Source of the DNA: an uncultured Oscillospiraceae bacterium
Lineage (GTDB): Bacteria > Bacillota > Clostridia > Oscillospirales > Oscillospiraceae
DNA: 53,343 nt
Direction: 5' to 3'
NCBI GenBank assembly: GCA_905236305.1
Contig: CAJOPB010000101.1
Span: 1-53,343 of the forward strand
Shown here: piece by piece, positions 42,336-50,263 of the stretch
How positions within the stretch are numbered: position 1 is the first letter of the stretch
Layout: every line of letters starts with the position of its first letter
Translations under genes and position numbers: made by a program
Notes under the pieces: model-generated
The model's database searches: none
What the model saw: the letters and a program-made list of their open reading frames with translations, nothing else
What the model was told of the DNA's origin: nothing

Positions 42336-43547
42336 ATGGCATTTGTACCTGAGACAGGTCCTGAGAATGTTGTGACCATTAAGGTTGTCGGCATTGGCGG
42401 CGCCGGAAATAATGTTGTAAACAGGATGGTCAGCTCCGGCACGAAGGGTGTCGAGTTTATTTCCATTAATACAGATAAGCAGGCGCTGGCGGTATCCAAT
42501 GCCGACCAGAAAATCCAGATCGGTGAGAAGCTGACCCATGGACAGGGCGCCGGGAGTGATCCGGATGTGGGAAAGCGCAGTGCCGAGGAGAGCCGCAACA
42601 ATATTGCCAAAGCGCTTGAGGATGCCGATATGGTCTTTATTACCGCCGGCATGGGCGGCGGCACGGGCACCGGCGCGGCCCCAACGGTGGCTGAGGTGGC
42701 CAAGGAGGCCGAGCTGCTGACCGTGGGCGTAGTAACCAAGCCCTTCGGCTTTGAGGGAAAGCGTCGGATGCAGCAGGCCGAACGTGGAATCGAAGAACTG
42801 CTGGGCAAGGTAGATTCTTTGCTGATCATTCCCAACGACCGCTTGAAGTATGCGACGGACCAGAAGGTTACCTTTGCCAATGCTTTCGAAATCGCGGACG
42901 ATGTGCTGCGCCAGGCAGTGGTGAGCATTTCTGACCTCATTAAGAATACCGGATTTATCAATCTGGACTTTGCAGATGTCACCTGCATCATGAAAAACGC
43001 GGGTTATGCACACATGGGCGTTGGCCTTGCTGTGGGTAAGGGTAAGGCTGAGGAGGCTGCGCGCGCCGCCATCGAGAGTCCGCTGCTGGAGACCAGTATC
43101 AACGGCGCCCACGGTGTTTTGATCAACATTACGGGATCTGAAGACATGGGACTGGAGGATGTGGAAGCGGCAGCCAGCCTGGTTCAGGAGGCTGCGCACC
43201 CGGACGCCAATATTATTTTTGGTGCAACCTTCGATGAGACCATGGAGGATCAGATCAGGGTGACCGTGATCGCAACAGGCTTTATTGAGGAGGGAGCTGC
43301 CGGTACTCCGAATGGGGGAACAGAGGCCAGACGCGAGGATCTCTATTCCCGCGCTTCCGAGATGGCTGCCTCAACGCCCCAGATGCAGCAGTCCCACACG
43401 GCATCTCAACTCAACCAGAGCGTGCCGCAGCAGGCGCCTGTTCCGCAGCAGCAACCAGTGATCCAGCAGCCTGTCGCCCAACAGCAGCCCTCTGCCCCGG
43501 AGGAAGATCCTTTTGACAGCATTTTCAAGATTTTTAACAGCAAATAA
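42336..43547 (+). CDS. ftsZ: Cell division GTPase FtsZ
   Basis: Tubulin-like GTPase forming the division ring. The 403-residue protein has the N-terminal nucleotide fold (KVVGIGGAGNNVVNRM), the tubulin signature GGGTGTGA (107-114), the T7 synergy segment NLDFADV and the GAHGVLINITG region. From about 325 the protein becomes a Gln/Pro-rich linker (QSVPQQAPVPQQQPVIQQ and similar), ending in a conserved C-terminal peptide DPFDSIFKIFNSK that binds FtsA, SepF or ZapA-type partners. Since ftsA is missing nearby, SepF is the likely tether; that is inference. It is followed by a terminator. Confidence 0.97.
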   Translation: MAFVPETGPENVVTIKVVGIGGAGNNVVNRMVSSGTKGVEFISINTDKQALAVSNADQKIQIGEKLTHGQGAGSDPDVGKRSAEESRNNIAKALEDADMVFITAGMGGGTGTGAAPTVAEVAKEAELLTVGVVTKPFGFEGKRRMQQAERGIEELLGKVDSLLIIPNDRLKYATDQKVTFANAFEIADDVLRQAVVSISDLIKNTGFINLDFADVTCIMKNAGYAHMGVGLAVGKGKAEEAARAAIESPLLETSINGAHGVLINITGSEDMGLEDVEAAASLVQEAAHPDANIIFGATFDETMEDQIRVTVIATGFIEEGAAGTPNGGTEARREDLYSRASEMAASTPQMQQSHTASQLNQSVPQQAPVPQQQPVIQQPVAQQQPSAPEEDPFDSIFKIFNSK

Positions 43548-43633
43548 TCTGAAGTCTTTGCTGTCTTCTGCATTCCGTCCTGCTGCAGCTTTTGCGGTGG
43601 TGAATGGCAAAAGAGATATAGTACAGATTGGTG

Positions 43634-43673
43634 GTTCTCCCGTCCCTAGTGAACGGGAGAACAGCTGTTTTTC
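43634..43673 (+). terminator. Terminator after ftsZ
   Basis: GTTCTCCCGT (43634-43643) pairs with ACGGGAGAAC (43653-43662), 9-base loop, with GTTTTT five bases later. Confidence 0.7.
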
Positions 43674-43829
43674 TCTGCACCTGTACGCGCATTCATGGTG
43701 CACCGGCTTGAGAGAAGCTTTGGAAAACATTGAGCTGCCCGATCAACAGCTTTGGAAATCGGCGCTTAACAGCATAATGCGCTGTGCCTGTACAGGGCTT
43801 TGCAGCTTTGAGAAAGGGAGGGGTGCTTC

Positions 43830-44672
43830 CTGATCTGGAGGAAAGTGAAAGCATTGGCAAAAACCATGGCAAGCATATATTTTGATTGTCATATCCCCCG
43901 TGCTGCGGCGGGACTGTCGTATTTTCTTACGCTCTCCTTTTTTCCGATGCTGATCTGTCTTTATAATATGCTGGGAAGCATGTTTCCTGCCACAGAGCGT
44001 CTGCGTGCTTTTCTGACAGGACTGCTTCCCGAGAGCGCTACCAACGTAATTTTGGATTTTCTGCGCTATGTTTCCGCAAATATGAACACTTCCATGCTGG
44101 TAATGGCGCTGAGCGTCCTTGTGACCTCCTCCTCTGCCGCGTTTCGCTGTATCGACAATGTTACGGCAGAGATGCGTGGACAGGGGCGTTACTCCGGTTT
44201 TTTTGAAATACTGTTCAGCGTCATTTTCGCGCTGGTGTTCATGGTTGCCCTGTATCTGGCGGTCATCCTGATTGTCACCGGAAAATGGTTTTTGGAGCTG
44301 GTGGACCGGCATATTATGTTTATGAATATTTCCGACAGCTGGAGCTGGTTTCGGTTTGTGCTGCTGTTTTTGCTGTTGTTCGTGATCCTTGTCTGGCTCT
44401 ATCGGATGACTGCTCCACGGGGAAGCCGGGAACAGATTCACCTGCTGCCGGGGGCACTGGTGGCGGCACTGGCACTGGTTGCTGTGAGTATTGTCTTCTC
44501 CGCCATGATCAGTGTGAATGTCACCTATCCGGTGGTATACGGTTCCCTGGGCAGCCTGATTATTATGATGTTCTGGCTGTATATCTGCGGAATTATTATC
44601 TTTTCTGGAAATATTCTGAATATTTCTCTGGAACGGCTGGATACGGCGGATTTCTCTGCCGGGGACTCTTGA
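43830..44672 (+). CDS. YihY/BrkB-family membrane protein
   Basis: A membrane protein of 275-280 residues with about six hydrophobic helices. YihY-type phrases are RAAAGLSYFLTLSFFPMLICLYNMLG near the start, SSSAAFRCIDNVTAEMRGQ in the middle and YGSLGSLIIMMFWLYICGIIIFSGNIL at the end. The family was once called ribonuclease BN; that is a misassignment and its true role is unknown. The start is unclear. GTG at 43845 has GGAGG only three bases away; CTG at 43830 would add IWRKV and has AGGGAGGGG at a good distance; I give the longer form. The -35 box of the csoR promoter overlaps its stop codon. Confidence 0.8.
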   Translation: MIWRKVKALAKTMASIYFDCHIPRAAAGLSYFLTLSFFPMLICLYNMLGSMFPATERLRAFLTGLLPESATNVILDFLRYVSANMNTSMLVMALSVLVTSSSAAFRCIDNVTAEMRGQGRYSGFFEILFSVIFALVFMVALYLAVILIVTGKWFLELVDRHIMFMNISDSWSWFRFVLLFLLLFVILVWLYRMTAPRGSREQIHLLPGALVAALALVAVSIVFSAMISVNVTYPVVYGSLGSLIIMMFWLYICGIIIFSGNILNISLERLDTADFSAGDS

Positions 44673-44697
44673 CAAATACCCCCACCCGGTATAAAAT
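44669..44697 (+). promoter_or_regulatory. Promoter of csoR-copA
   Basis: Consensus TTGACA (44669-44674), 17-base spacer, TAAAAT (44692-44697). The spacer is filled by the first operator-like site. Confidence 0.8.
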
Positions 44698-44718
44698 CGT
44701 ATACCGGGTGGGGGTATT
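44675..44718. promoter_or_regulatory. Twin CsoR-type operator, 19-bp perfect inverted repeat
   Basis: Arms 44675-44693 and 44700-44718 are exact reverse complements with a 6-base gap. Each arm contains ATACCcccacccGGTAT, itself an interrupted palindrome of the GC-rich CsoR operator kind. One arm fills the promoter spacer and the other covers the start of transcription. The same sequence could also fold as a hairpin and end yihY transcripts. Confidence 0.7.
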
Positions 44719-44769
44719 ATAAAAGTCTGCCAAAGGCCGCAGTGAAATCTGCCCGAAGGGGGGAACACT

Positions 44770-45078
44770 ATGGATTGCGATAAATGCTGCGCAGCGTGCG
44801 AACGCACCACGGAGCGAAGCAATGAGGAGCGGAAAAAACTGATCCATCGCCTCAACCGAATAGAAGGACAAATTCGCGGCATCCGGGGCATGATAGAAAA
44901 GGATGCCTACTGTGCGGAAATACTGACCCAGTCCGCAGCAGTCAACGCGGCAATCAATTCCTTTAATCGCGATCTGCTGGCACGGCATCTGCGCTCCTGC
45001 GTTGTCCGTGACATTCGCGCGGGGGACGAGGATGCGGTGGAGGAACTGGTCGGGCTTGTGCAGAAGCTGATGAAATGA
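44770..45078 (+). CDS. csoR: Copper-sensing repressor CsoR
   Basis: A 102-residue all-helical regulator of the CsoR/RcnR family. The copper(I) ligands C48 (DAYCAEIL), H73 and C77 (ARHLRSC) form the Cys-His-Cys set typical of CsoR, against the His-rich sets of RcnR. An extra Cys-rich N-terminus (CDKCCAAC) is present. CsoR holds its operator without copper and lets go when copper binds. The gene is next to copA and follows a paired operator, so it should control itself and copA. GAAGGGGGG lies before the ATG. Confidence 0.92.
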   Translation: MDCDKCCAACERTTERSNEERKKLIHRLNRIEGQIRGIRGMIEKDAYCAEILTQSAAVNAAINSFNRDLLARHLRSCVVRDIRAGDEDAVEELVGLVQKLMK

Positions 45079-45142
45079 AAAAAATGATCCTTTTGCTTGA
45101 AGGATGCAGCACAGCTCTGACAGAGGAGGTAAGAGATTCATA

Positions 45143-47683
45143 ATGGAGCAATACAAGGTTACGGGAATGTCCTGTGCAGCCTGCTCCGCCCGGGTAGAAA
45201 AGGCGGTCAGTGCGGTGGAGGGAGTAGAATCCTGTTCGGTCAGCCTGTTGACCAACTCCATGGGAGTGGAGGGAACTGCCTCCCCGGAGATGATCATTGC
45301 CGCCGTGACTGCAGCAGGCTACGGTGCCGCGCTGAAGGATCGTCCTGAGGCAGGCAGCGGTACCAAGCTGGTCCAGGATGAGAGCCTGCTGGAGGATACG
45401 GAAACTCCGCGCATGCTGCGAAGGCTTTTTGCCTCACTGGGATTTTTGCTGGTGCTGATGTATGTATCCATGGGACATGGAATGCTGGGATGGCCTCTGC
45501 CGCCTTTCCTGGAAGGGAACCCTGTGGGAATCGGATTGACCCAATTACTGCTGACGGTAGCGGTGATGGTCATTAACCAACGGTTTTATATCAGCGGCTT
45601 TCGGGCACTGTGGCATCGCGCTCCCAATATGGATACGCTGGTCTCTCTGGGGTCCTCTGCTGCTTTCCTGTGGAGCGTCTGGGTCCTCTATGCCATGACG
45701 GTTTCTCAGGTGCGGGGTGATGCCGCCGGGGTGGAACAGTATGGGATGCAGTTCTATTTTGAGTCAACTGCCATGATTCTCACCCTGATTACGGTGGGAA
45801 AAACACTGGAGGCCCGCAGCAAGGGCATGACCACAGACGCCTTGAAAAGCCTGATGAAGCTGGCACCTAAGACCGCAAACGTAATACGCGACGGGGCAGA
45901 GATCACGGTTCCGGTGGAAAAGCTGCGGATCGGTGACGTGTTTGTGGTCCGCCCCGGAGAAAGCATTCCCGTGGACGGCACAGTTTTGGAGGGCGGCGGC
46001 GCGGTGAATGAATCTGCGCTGACCGGAGAGAGCATTCCCGTGGACAAGTCTCCCGGAGACGAGGTGTCTGCCGGTACGATCAACCAATCCGGTTTCCTCC
46101 GCTGCAAGGCTGCCAGAGTCGGGGCGGACACTACGCTGAGTCAGATCATCCGCATGGTAAGCGATGCCGCGGCAACCAAGGCACCCATCTCCAAGGTGGC
46201 GGACAGGGTGTCCGGGATCTTTGTCCCTACGGTGATTGTCATTGCCCTGATTACTCTGGGAATTTGGCTCTATCTCGGGCAGACCGTGGGCTTTGCGCTG
46301 GCGAGAGCAATTTCCGTGCTGGTTATCAGTTGTCCCTGCGCGCTGGGACTTGCAACTCCGGTGGCCATTATGGTTGGCAGCGGCGTTGGTGCGAGAAACG
46401 GCGTGCTGTTTAAGACTGCTGCCTCGCTGGAGGAAGCGGGCAGGATGAAAATTGTGGCAGTGGATAAAACCGGCACCATTACCGAGGGAAATCCCGTCGT
46501 CACGGATATTCTTCCCGGACCGGGTATTTCTGAGGAGGAACTGCTTGTCGCTGCACTTGCGCTGGAAAAGCCGAGCGAGCATCCATTGGCCCGTGCCATT
46601 GTTTCTCTGTGCGCCAGGCGGGACATCTCTGCCCCGCGTGCCGAGGATTTTAGGGCACTCTCCGGCAGTGGTGTATCGGCTACATTGGACGGGGTAAAGC
46701 TGATTGGCGGAAATGAAAAGCTGATCCGCGAGCACACAGTGCTCCTGGCCGATACAGAGACCCGGGTTGACCGGCTATCCGCCCAGGGAAAAACGCCATT
46801 GTTTTTTCTGCGGGACGGCAAGCTGCTGGGTGTGATTGCCGTTGCAGATGTGATGAAGCCGGACAGCCGGGATGCAATTCGGGAATTGCAGAGCATGGGC
46901 CTCAAGGTGGTCATGCTGACAGGGGATAACGAGCGCACTGCCAAAGCCGTCGGACGGGAGGCAGGCGTGGATGAGGTCGTGGCAGGCGTACTCCCGGCAG
47001 GAAAGGAAAATGTGATACAGGTTCTCTCCGGGGAAGGAAAGGTCTGTATGGTCGGTGACGGGATCAATGATGCGCCGGCTCTCACCCGTGCCAACTTGGG
47101 CATTGCCATCGGCGCAGGTACAGATGTTGCCATTGATGCTGCGGATGTGGTGTTGATGAAGAGCCGGCTGTCCGATGTACCTCTGGCGATCCGACTGAGT
47201 CGGGCCACGCTGCGAAATATCCATCAAAATCTTTTTTGGGCCTTTATTTATAATATCATCGGTATTCCTCTGGCTGCGGGAGCGCTGATTCCACTGGGCA
47301 TTACGCTGAACCCCATGTTTGGCGCCGCTGCTATGAGTCTCAGCAGCTTTTGTGTGGTCAGCAATGCCCTGCGGCTGAACTTCTTCAAGGTCAACCGCAA
47401 TAAAAGCCAGCCGGAGCCGGAAATCAATACGGAAAGCACACAGGGAGGAGAAGGAATTATGGCAATCAAATCACCCAAAACGGTTTTGCACATTGAAGGC
47501 ATGATGTGCCCGCACTGCGAGGCGCATGTTAAGGAGGCACTGACCGGTGTCCCCGGCGTAGAGGTGCTTCGTATCAGTCATGAGTCCAACAGCGCTGAAA
47601 TCACCAAAACTCCGGAGGTCACGGATGAGCAGCTCTTTGAAGCAGTAAAGGCGGCAGGCTATGAGCTGAAAAGCCTGGGGTAA
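45143..47683 (+). CDS. copA: Copper-exporting P1B ATPase with C-terminal CopZ-like domain
   Basis: Exports copper(I) across the membrane using ATP. The 846-residue protein has an N-terminal HMA domain with GMSCAAC (8-14), eight membrane helices, the actuator TGES (294-297), the metal-binding CPC (397-399), the phosphorylated aspartate D441 in DKTGT, a SEHP motif, and GDGINDAP. After the last helices and a linker (about 755-772), a second HMA domain (773-846) with GMMCPHC follows at the C-terminus, an unusual place. It begins with Met773 preceded by a strong ribosome site. The ATG at 45143 follows GAGGAGG; a 13-residue upstream extension has no support. Confidence 0.95.
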   Translation: MEQYKVTGMSCAACSARVEKAVSAVEGVESCSVSLLTNSMGVEGTASPEMIIAAVTAAGYGAALKDRPEAGSGTKLVQDESLLEDTETPRMLRRLFASLGFLLVLMYVSMGHGMLGWPLPPFLEGNPVGIGLTQLLLTVAVMVINQRFYISGFRALWHRAPNMDTLVSLGSSAAFLWSVWVLYAMTVSQVRGDAAGVEQYGMQFYFESTAMILTLITVGKTLEARSKGMTTDALKSLMKLAPKTANVIRDGAEITVPVEKLRIGDVFVVRPGESIPVDGTVLEGGGAVNESALTGESIPVDKSPGDEVSAGTINQSGFLRCKAARVGADTTLSQIIRMVSDAAATKAPISKVADRVSGIFVPTVIVIALITLGIWLYLGQTVGFALARAISVLVISCPCALGLATPVAIMVGSGVGARNGVLFKTAASLEEAGRMKIVAVDKTGTITEGNPVVTDILPGPGISEEELLVAALALEKPSEHPLARAIVSLCARRDISAPRAEDFRALSGSGVSATLDGVKLIGGNEKLIREHTVLLADTETRVDRLSAQGKTPLFFLRDGKLLGVIAVADVMKPDSRDAIRELQSMGLKVVMLTGDNERTAKAVGREAGVDEVVAGVLPAGKENVIQVLSGEGKVCMVGDGINDAPALTRANLGIAIGAGTDVAIDAADVVLMKSRLSDVPLAIRLSRATLRNIHQNLFWAFIYNIIGIPLAAGALIPLGITLNPMFGAAAMSLSSFCVVSNALRLNFFKVNRNKSQPEPEINTESTQGGEGIMAIKSPKTVLHIEGMMCPHCEAHVKEALTGVPGVEVLRISHESNSAEITKTPEVTDEQLFEAVKAAGYELKSLG
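47459..47683 (+). CDS. copZ: Possible internal CopZ-like copper chaperone (within copA)
   Basis: An in-frame ATG inside copA preceded by AGGGAGGAGAAGG, with GGAG at an ideal eight bases. Starting here gives a free 74-residue HMA protein with GMMCPHC, the size and sequence style of CopZ chaperones. CopZ carries copper(I) to CopA and CsoR. Whether it is made as a separate product, only as the tail of CopA, or both, cannot be told from the sequence. Confidence 0.5.
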   Translation: MAIKSPKTVLHIEGMMCPHCEAHVKEALTGVPGVEVLRISHESNSAEITKTPEVTDEQLFEAVKAAGYELKSLG

Positions 47684-47724
47684 CAGAGACCGGCGAGGTT
47701 GATGCTGCGCCCAAAGCCTGTACC

Positions 47725-47760
47725 ATCCCCCCGCTGACTGGGAACAGACAGCGGGGGGAT
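47725..47760 (+). terminator. Terminator after copA
   Basis: ATCCCCCCGCTG (47725-47736) pairs perfectly with CAGCGGGGGGAT (47749-47760), 12-base loop. The tail AATTCGTTG is only weakly T-rich. Confidence 0.65.
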
Positions 47761-47885
47761 AATTCGTTGATAAGCCAGGCAGACCATTCAATTCTTCAGA
47801 CGGTGTCGCTGCGAGAGATGTGGTAAAGCGCAGCATGGGAGGAAAGAGAAAATGGATTTCCTTCCTGCTTCCGTTCTGCTGGGGG

Positions 47886-47914
47886 TTGCGAAAAAAAGAC
47901 GAATCGGGTATAAT
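47886..47914 (+). promoter_or_regulatory. Promoter of murT-gatD
   Basis: TTGCGA (47886-47891), 17-base spacer, perfect TATAAT (47909-47914), 49 bases before the murT start. Its place rules out a start further upstream in the same frame. Confidence 0.7.
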
Positions 47915-47963
47915 ACGCAAACAGAAGCAAGCGCTTCATCGAATGCGAAAGGAAGCAGCACTT

Positions 47964-49343
47964 ATGTCATTGAGAACCATTGCGGCAGTCATTCTGTGCA
48001 AGATATTGTGCCTTGCGGCGCGTATTCTTCATCGGGGCGGAACCGCTATGCCCGGACGGTGGGCTCTGAAGCTCTGCCCGGACCTGGCAGGAACCCTTGC
48101 CAGGAATGTCAGTATTCTGGTAATCACCGGCACAAATGGGAAAACCACTTCTGCCCGGATCGCTGAACAGGCATTTGCCGACGCGGGGCTGGACTATCTG
48201 GCAAATCGCTCCGGAGCAAACCTGCTCAGCGGCATAACCACAGAGTTTTGCCGCAATTCCACCCTGACCGGACGTTGTAAAAAGCATTATGCGGTAATAG
48301 AATGTGACGAGGCCGCCGCGCGAAAAGCCTTGGGATATCTGAAGCCGAAGGCTGTTTTGGTGACAAATCTGTTTCGGGATCAGCTGGACCGCTACGGCGA
48401 GGTGACCCACACTCTGGAGAATATTCGGGAGGGGCTGAAAAACACACCGGATGCGGTGCTCTGCTTAAATGCAGACTGTTCTCTGACCAGTTCGCTGGCG
48501 CTGGAGCTGCCCAACCGAGCCGTGTATTACGGTCTGGAGCGTTCTGCCGCCGACCCGGATACCAGACCGGCGGTATTGTCCGATGCCACCCACTGCATTC
48601 GGTGCAAGACGGAATACATTTATGATTATGTCACCTACGGCCATTTAGGGGGCTTTCGCTGTCCCCGCTGCGGCTATGCCCGTCACGATGCTCAGGTGGC
48701 TGTAACACGCATACAGGAGCTGGGTGCTGACAGCAGCACAGTGGAGCTCCGGGCCGGCGAAGAAGAACGTACCGTGCGGGTAAACCTTCCCGCTGTGTAC
48801 AACATTTATAATGCCGCCGGAGTCATTACAGCCCTGGGGGAGATGGGGCTGGATCTGGATAGAGCAGTAAATGCCGTGGGCAGCTTCCACTGCGGATTTG
48901 GCCGAATGGAAAAGTTTGCACTCGGCCAGCAGGGCGCCCGGGTCATGCTGGTGAAAAATCCTGCGGGCTGCGACCAGGTGCTGCGGTTTCTGGCAGCGCT
49001 TTCCGGGGATCTGGAGCTTGCAGTGCTGCTGAATGACAATGACGCTGACGGAACAGATATTTCCTGGATCTGGGATGCGGAATTTGAGGCGCTGTGTGCT
49101 CTGGGGACACGGCTCCGCCGGGTTTATGTGTCAGGAAAACGTGCCTCAGATCTTTTCATCCGTCTCAAATATGCGGGCGTAGCTCCGGAGCGTATCATAC
49201 TGGAGCAGGACTACGCTGCGCTGACTGACCGTTTGGGTGAGGCGGAGGTTCCGGTGTTCATCATGCCGACCTATACCGCGCTGCTGGAGTTCCGCCCCCA
49301 ACTGCTGCGGCGCTGCGGCGGCGCAGATTTCTGGGAGGGTTGA
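47964..49343 (+). CDS. murT: Lipid II isoglutaminyl synthase subunit MurT
   Basis: With GatD, amidates the alpha-carboxyl of D-glutamate in lipid II to D-isoglutamine. The 459-residue Mur ligase-like protein has the P-loop TGTNGKTTSARI (55-66), a zinc ribbon within the central domain with C211/C214 and C233/C236 (CIRCKTEY, CPRCGY), the VYNIYNAAGVITALGEM segment and a C-terminal DUF1727-type domain. The ATG at 47964 has AAGGAAG upstream; the frame opens earlier at 47820 but a promoter lies inside that extension. The start of gatD follows four bases after its stop. Confidence 0.93.
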   Translation: MSLRTIAAVILCKILCLAARILHRGGTAMPGRWALKLCPDLAGTLARNVSILVITGTNGKTTSARIAEQAFADAGLDYLANRSGANLLSGITTEFCRNSTLTGRCKKHYAVIECDEAAARKALGYLKPKAVLVTNLFRDQLDRYGEVTHTLENIREGLKNTPDAVLCLNADCSLTSSLALELPNRAVYYGLERSAADPDTRPAVLSDATHCIRCKTEYIYDYVTYGHLGGFRCPRCGYARHDAQVAVTRIQELGADSSTVELRAGEEERTVRVNLPAVYNIYNAAGVITALGEMGLDLDRAVNAVGSFHCGFGRMEKFALGQQGARVMLVKNPAGCDQVLRFLAALSGDLELAVLLNDNDADGTDISWIWDAEFEALCALGTRLRRVYVSGKRASDLFIRLKYAGVAPERIILEQDYAALTDRLGEAEVPVFIMPTYTALLEFRPQLLRRCGGADFWEG

Positions 49344-49346
49344 GTC

Positions 49347-50084
49347 ATGGAGCTTACGATCTGTCATCTTTATCCAGATGTTTTGAACCTTTACGGTGAT
49401 CGGGGCAATATTCTCTGTCTGCGCCGGCGGCTGGAATGGCGGGGCATCGAGGTTACGGTAACGGAAAAGCCCATCGGCTCAGAGCGGAGCCTGGGGAACT
49501 GCGATTTGATTTTTATTGGCGGCGGACAGGACTTTGAGCAGGAGACACTTCTGGCGGACCTGCACCAGGGCAAGGATGCGGAGCTGTGCGCCGCCATAAA
49601 TGACGGTGTGGCTGTGCTTGCCATTTGCGGCGGGTATCAGATGCTGGGGAACTATTACGAGACCTACGACGGCCACCGCTGCGATTTCATCGGGGCCATT
49701 GACCTGTGCACAATCGGAAGTGCTGTTCGTATGATTGGGAATTATATGTTTCGCTGCGATGCGGAGAGCGGCGGAGCGGTTGTGGTAGGCTTTGAGAATC
49801 ACAGCGGCAAAACCCGGCTGGGGGAGGGGGTAAAGCCGTTGGGCAGGGTTATCGCCGGTTATGGCAACAACGGCGAAGATGGTACCGAGGGGGTTCGCTG
49901 GAAAAATGTCTTCGGCACCTACAGTCACGGTCCGCTCCTTCCGAAAAATCCCGGCCTTTGTGACAACATTCTGCTGACTGCACTTATACGAAAATACGGA
50001 CATGCCACCCTGGATCCGCTGGATGATACGGCGGAAAACCGTGCCCATGACGAGATGGCGGCGCGGCTGACAAAAACAGGATAA
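49347..50084 (+). CDS. gatD: Lipid II isoglutaminyl synthase glutaminase subunit GatD
   Basis: Releases ammonia from glutamine for MurT. The 245-residue class I (CobB/CobQ-like) amidotransferase has the nucleophile C94 in LAICGGYQMLG and the catalytic histidine H194 in TYSHGPLLPKNP. It also has the opening ICHLYPDVLNLYGDRGN that marks GatD against cobyric acid synthases. GGGAGG precedes the ATG. It is coupled to murT. No cobalamin genes are near, which supports the wall role. Confidence 0.93.
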   Translation: MELTICHLYPDVLNLYGDRGNILCLRRRLEWRGIEVTVTEKPIGSERSLGNCDLIFIGGGQDFEQETLLADLHQGKDAELCAAINDGVAVLAICGGYQMLGNYYETYDGHRCDFIGAIDLCTIGSAVRMIGNYMFRCDAESGGAVVVGFENHSGKTRLGEGVKPLGRVIAGYGNNGEDGTEGVRWKNVFGTYSHGPLLPKNPGLCDNILLTALIRKYGHATLDPLDDTAENRAHDEMAARLTKTG

Positions 50085-50089
50085 ATAGA

Positions 50090-50132
50090 GAAGCCGGAGC
50101 TGCTGCGCAATATCCGCAGCAGTTCCGGCTTC
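50090..50132. terminator. Bidirectional terminator between gatD and the AraC gene
   Basis: An 18-base stem (50090-50107 with 50115-50132), one G-U pair and a 7-base loop, close to the gatD stop. The T-tails are short. It lies between converging genes. Confidence 0.65.
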
Positions 50133-50263
50133 TGGTGAACAAACAGCTGAATACAGCAATGCCCTTACTCTGACTGGAACAGTTCAACAACCTTCCGCAA
50201 AGAGTCTGGAGAGGCTTCTGCGTCCGGTGCGTCTGCCCCGGATACAGGGGAAAGGGCGTGGGG

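Noticed and set aside
43513-43833. 106-codon frame between ftsZ and the YihY-like gene
   Set aside because: It overlaps the ftsZ end and crosses the ftsZ terminator; no ribosome site or family signal.
47820-47963. N-terminal extension of MurT
   Set aside because: A consensus promoter lies within it at 47886-47914, so transcription begins after the earlier start; the ATG at 47964 has its own ribosome site.
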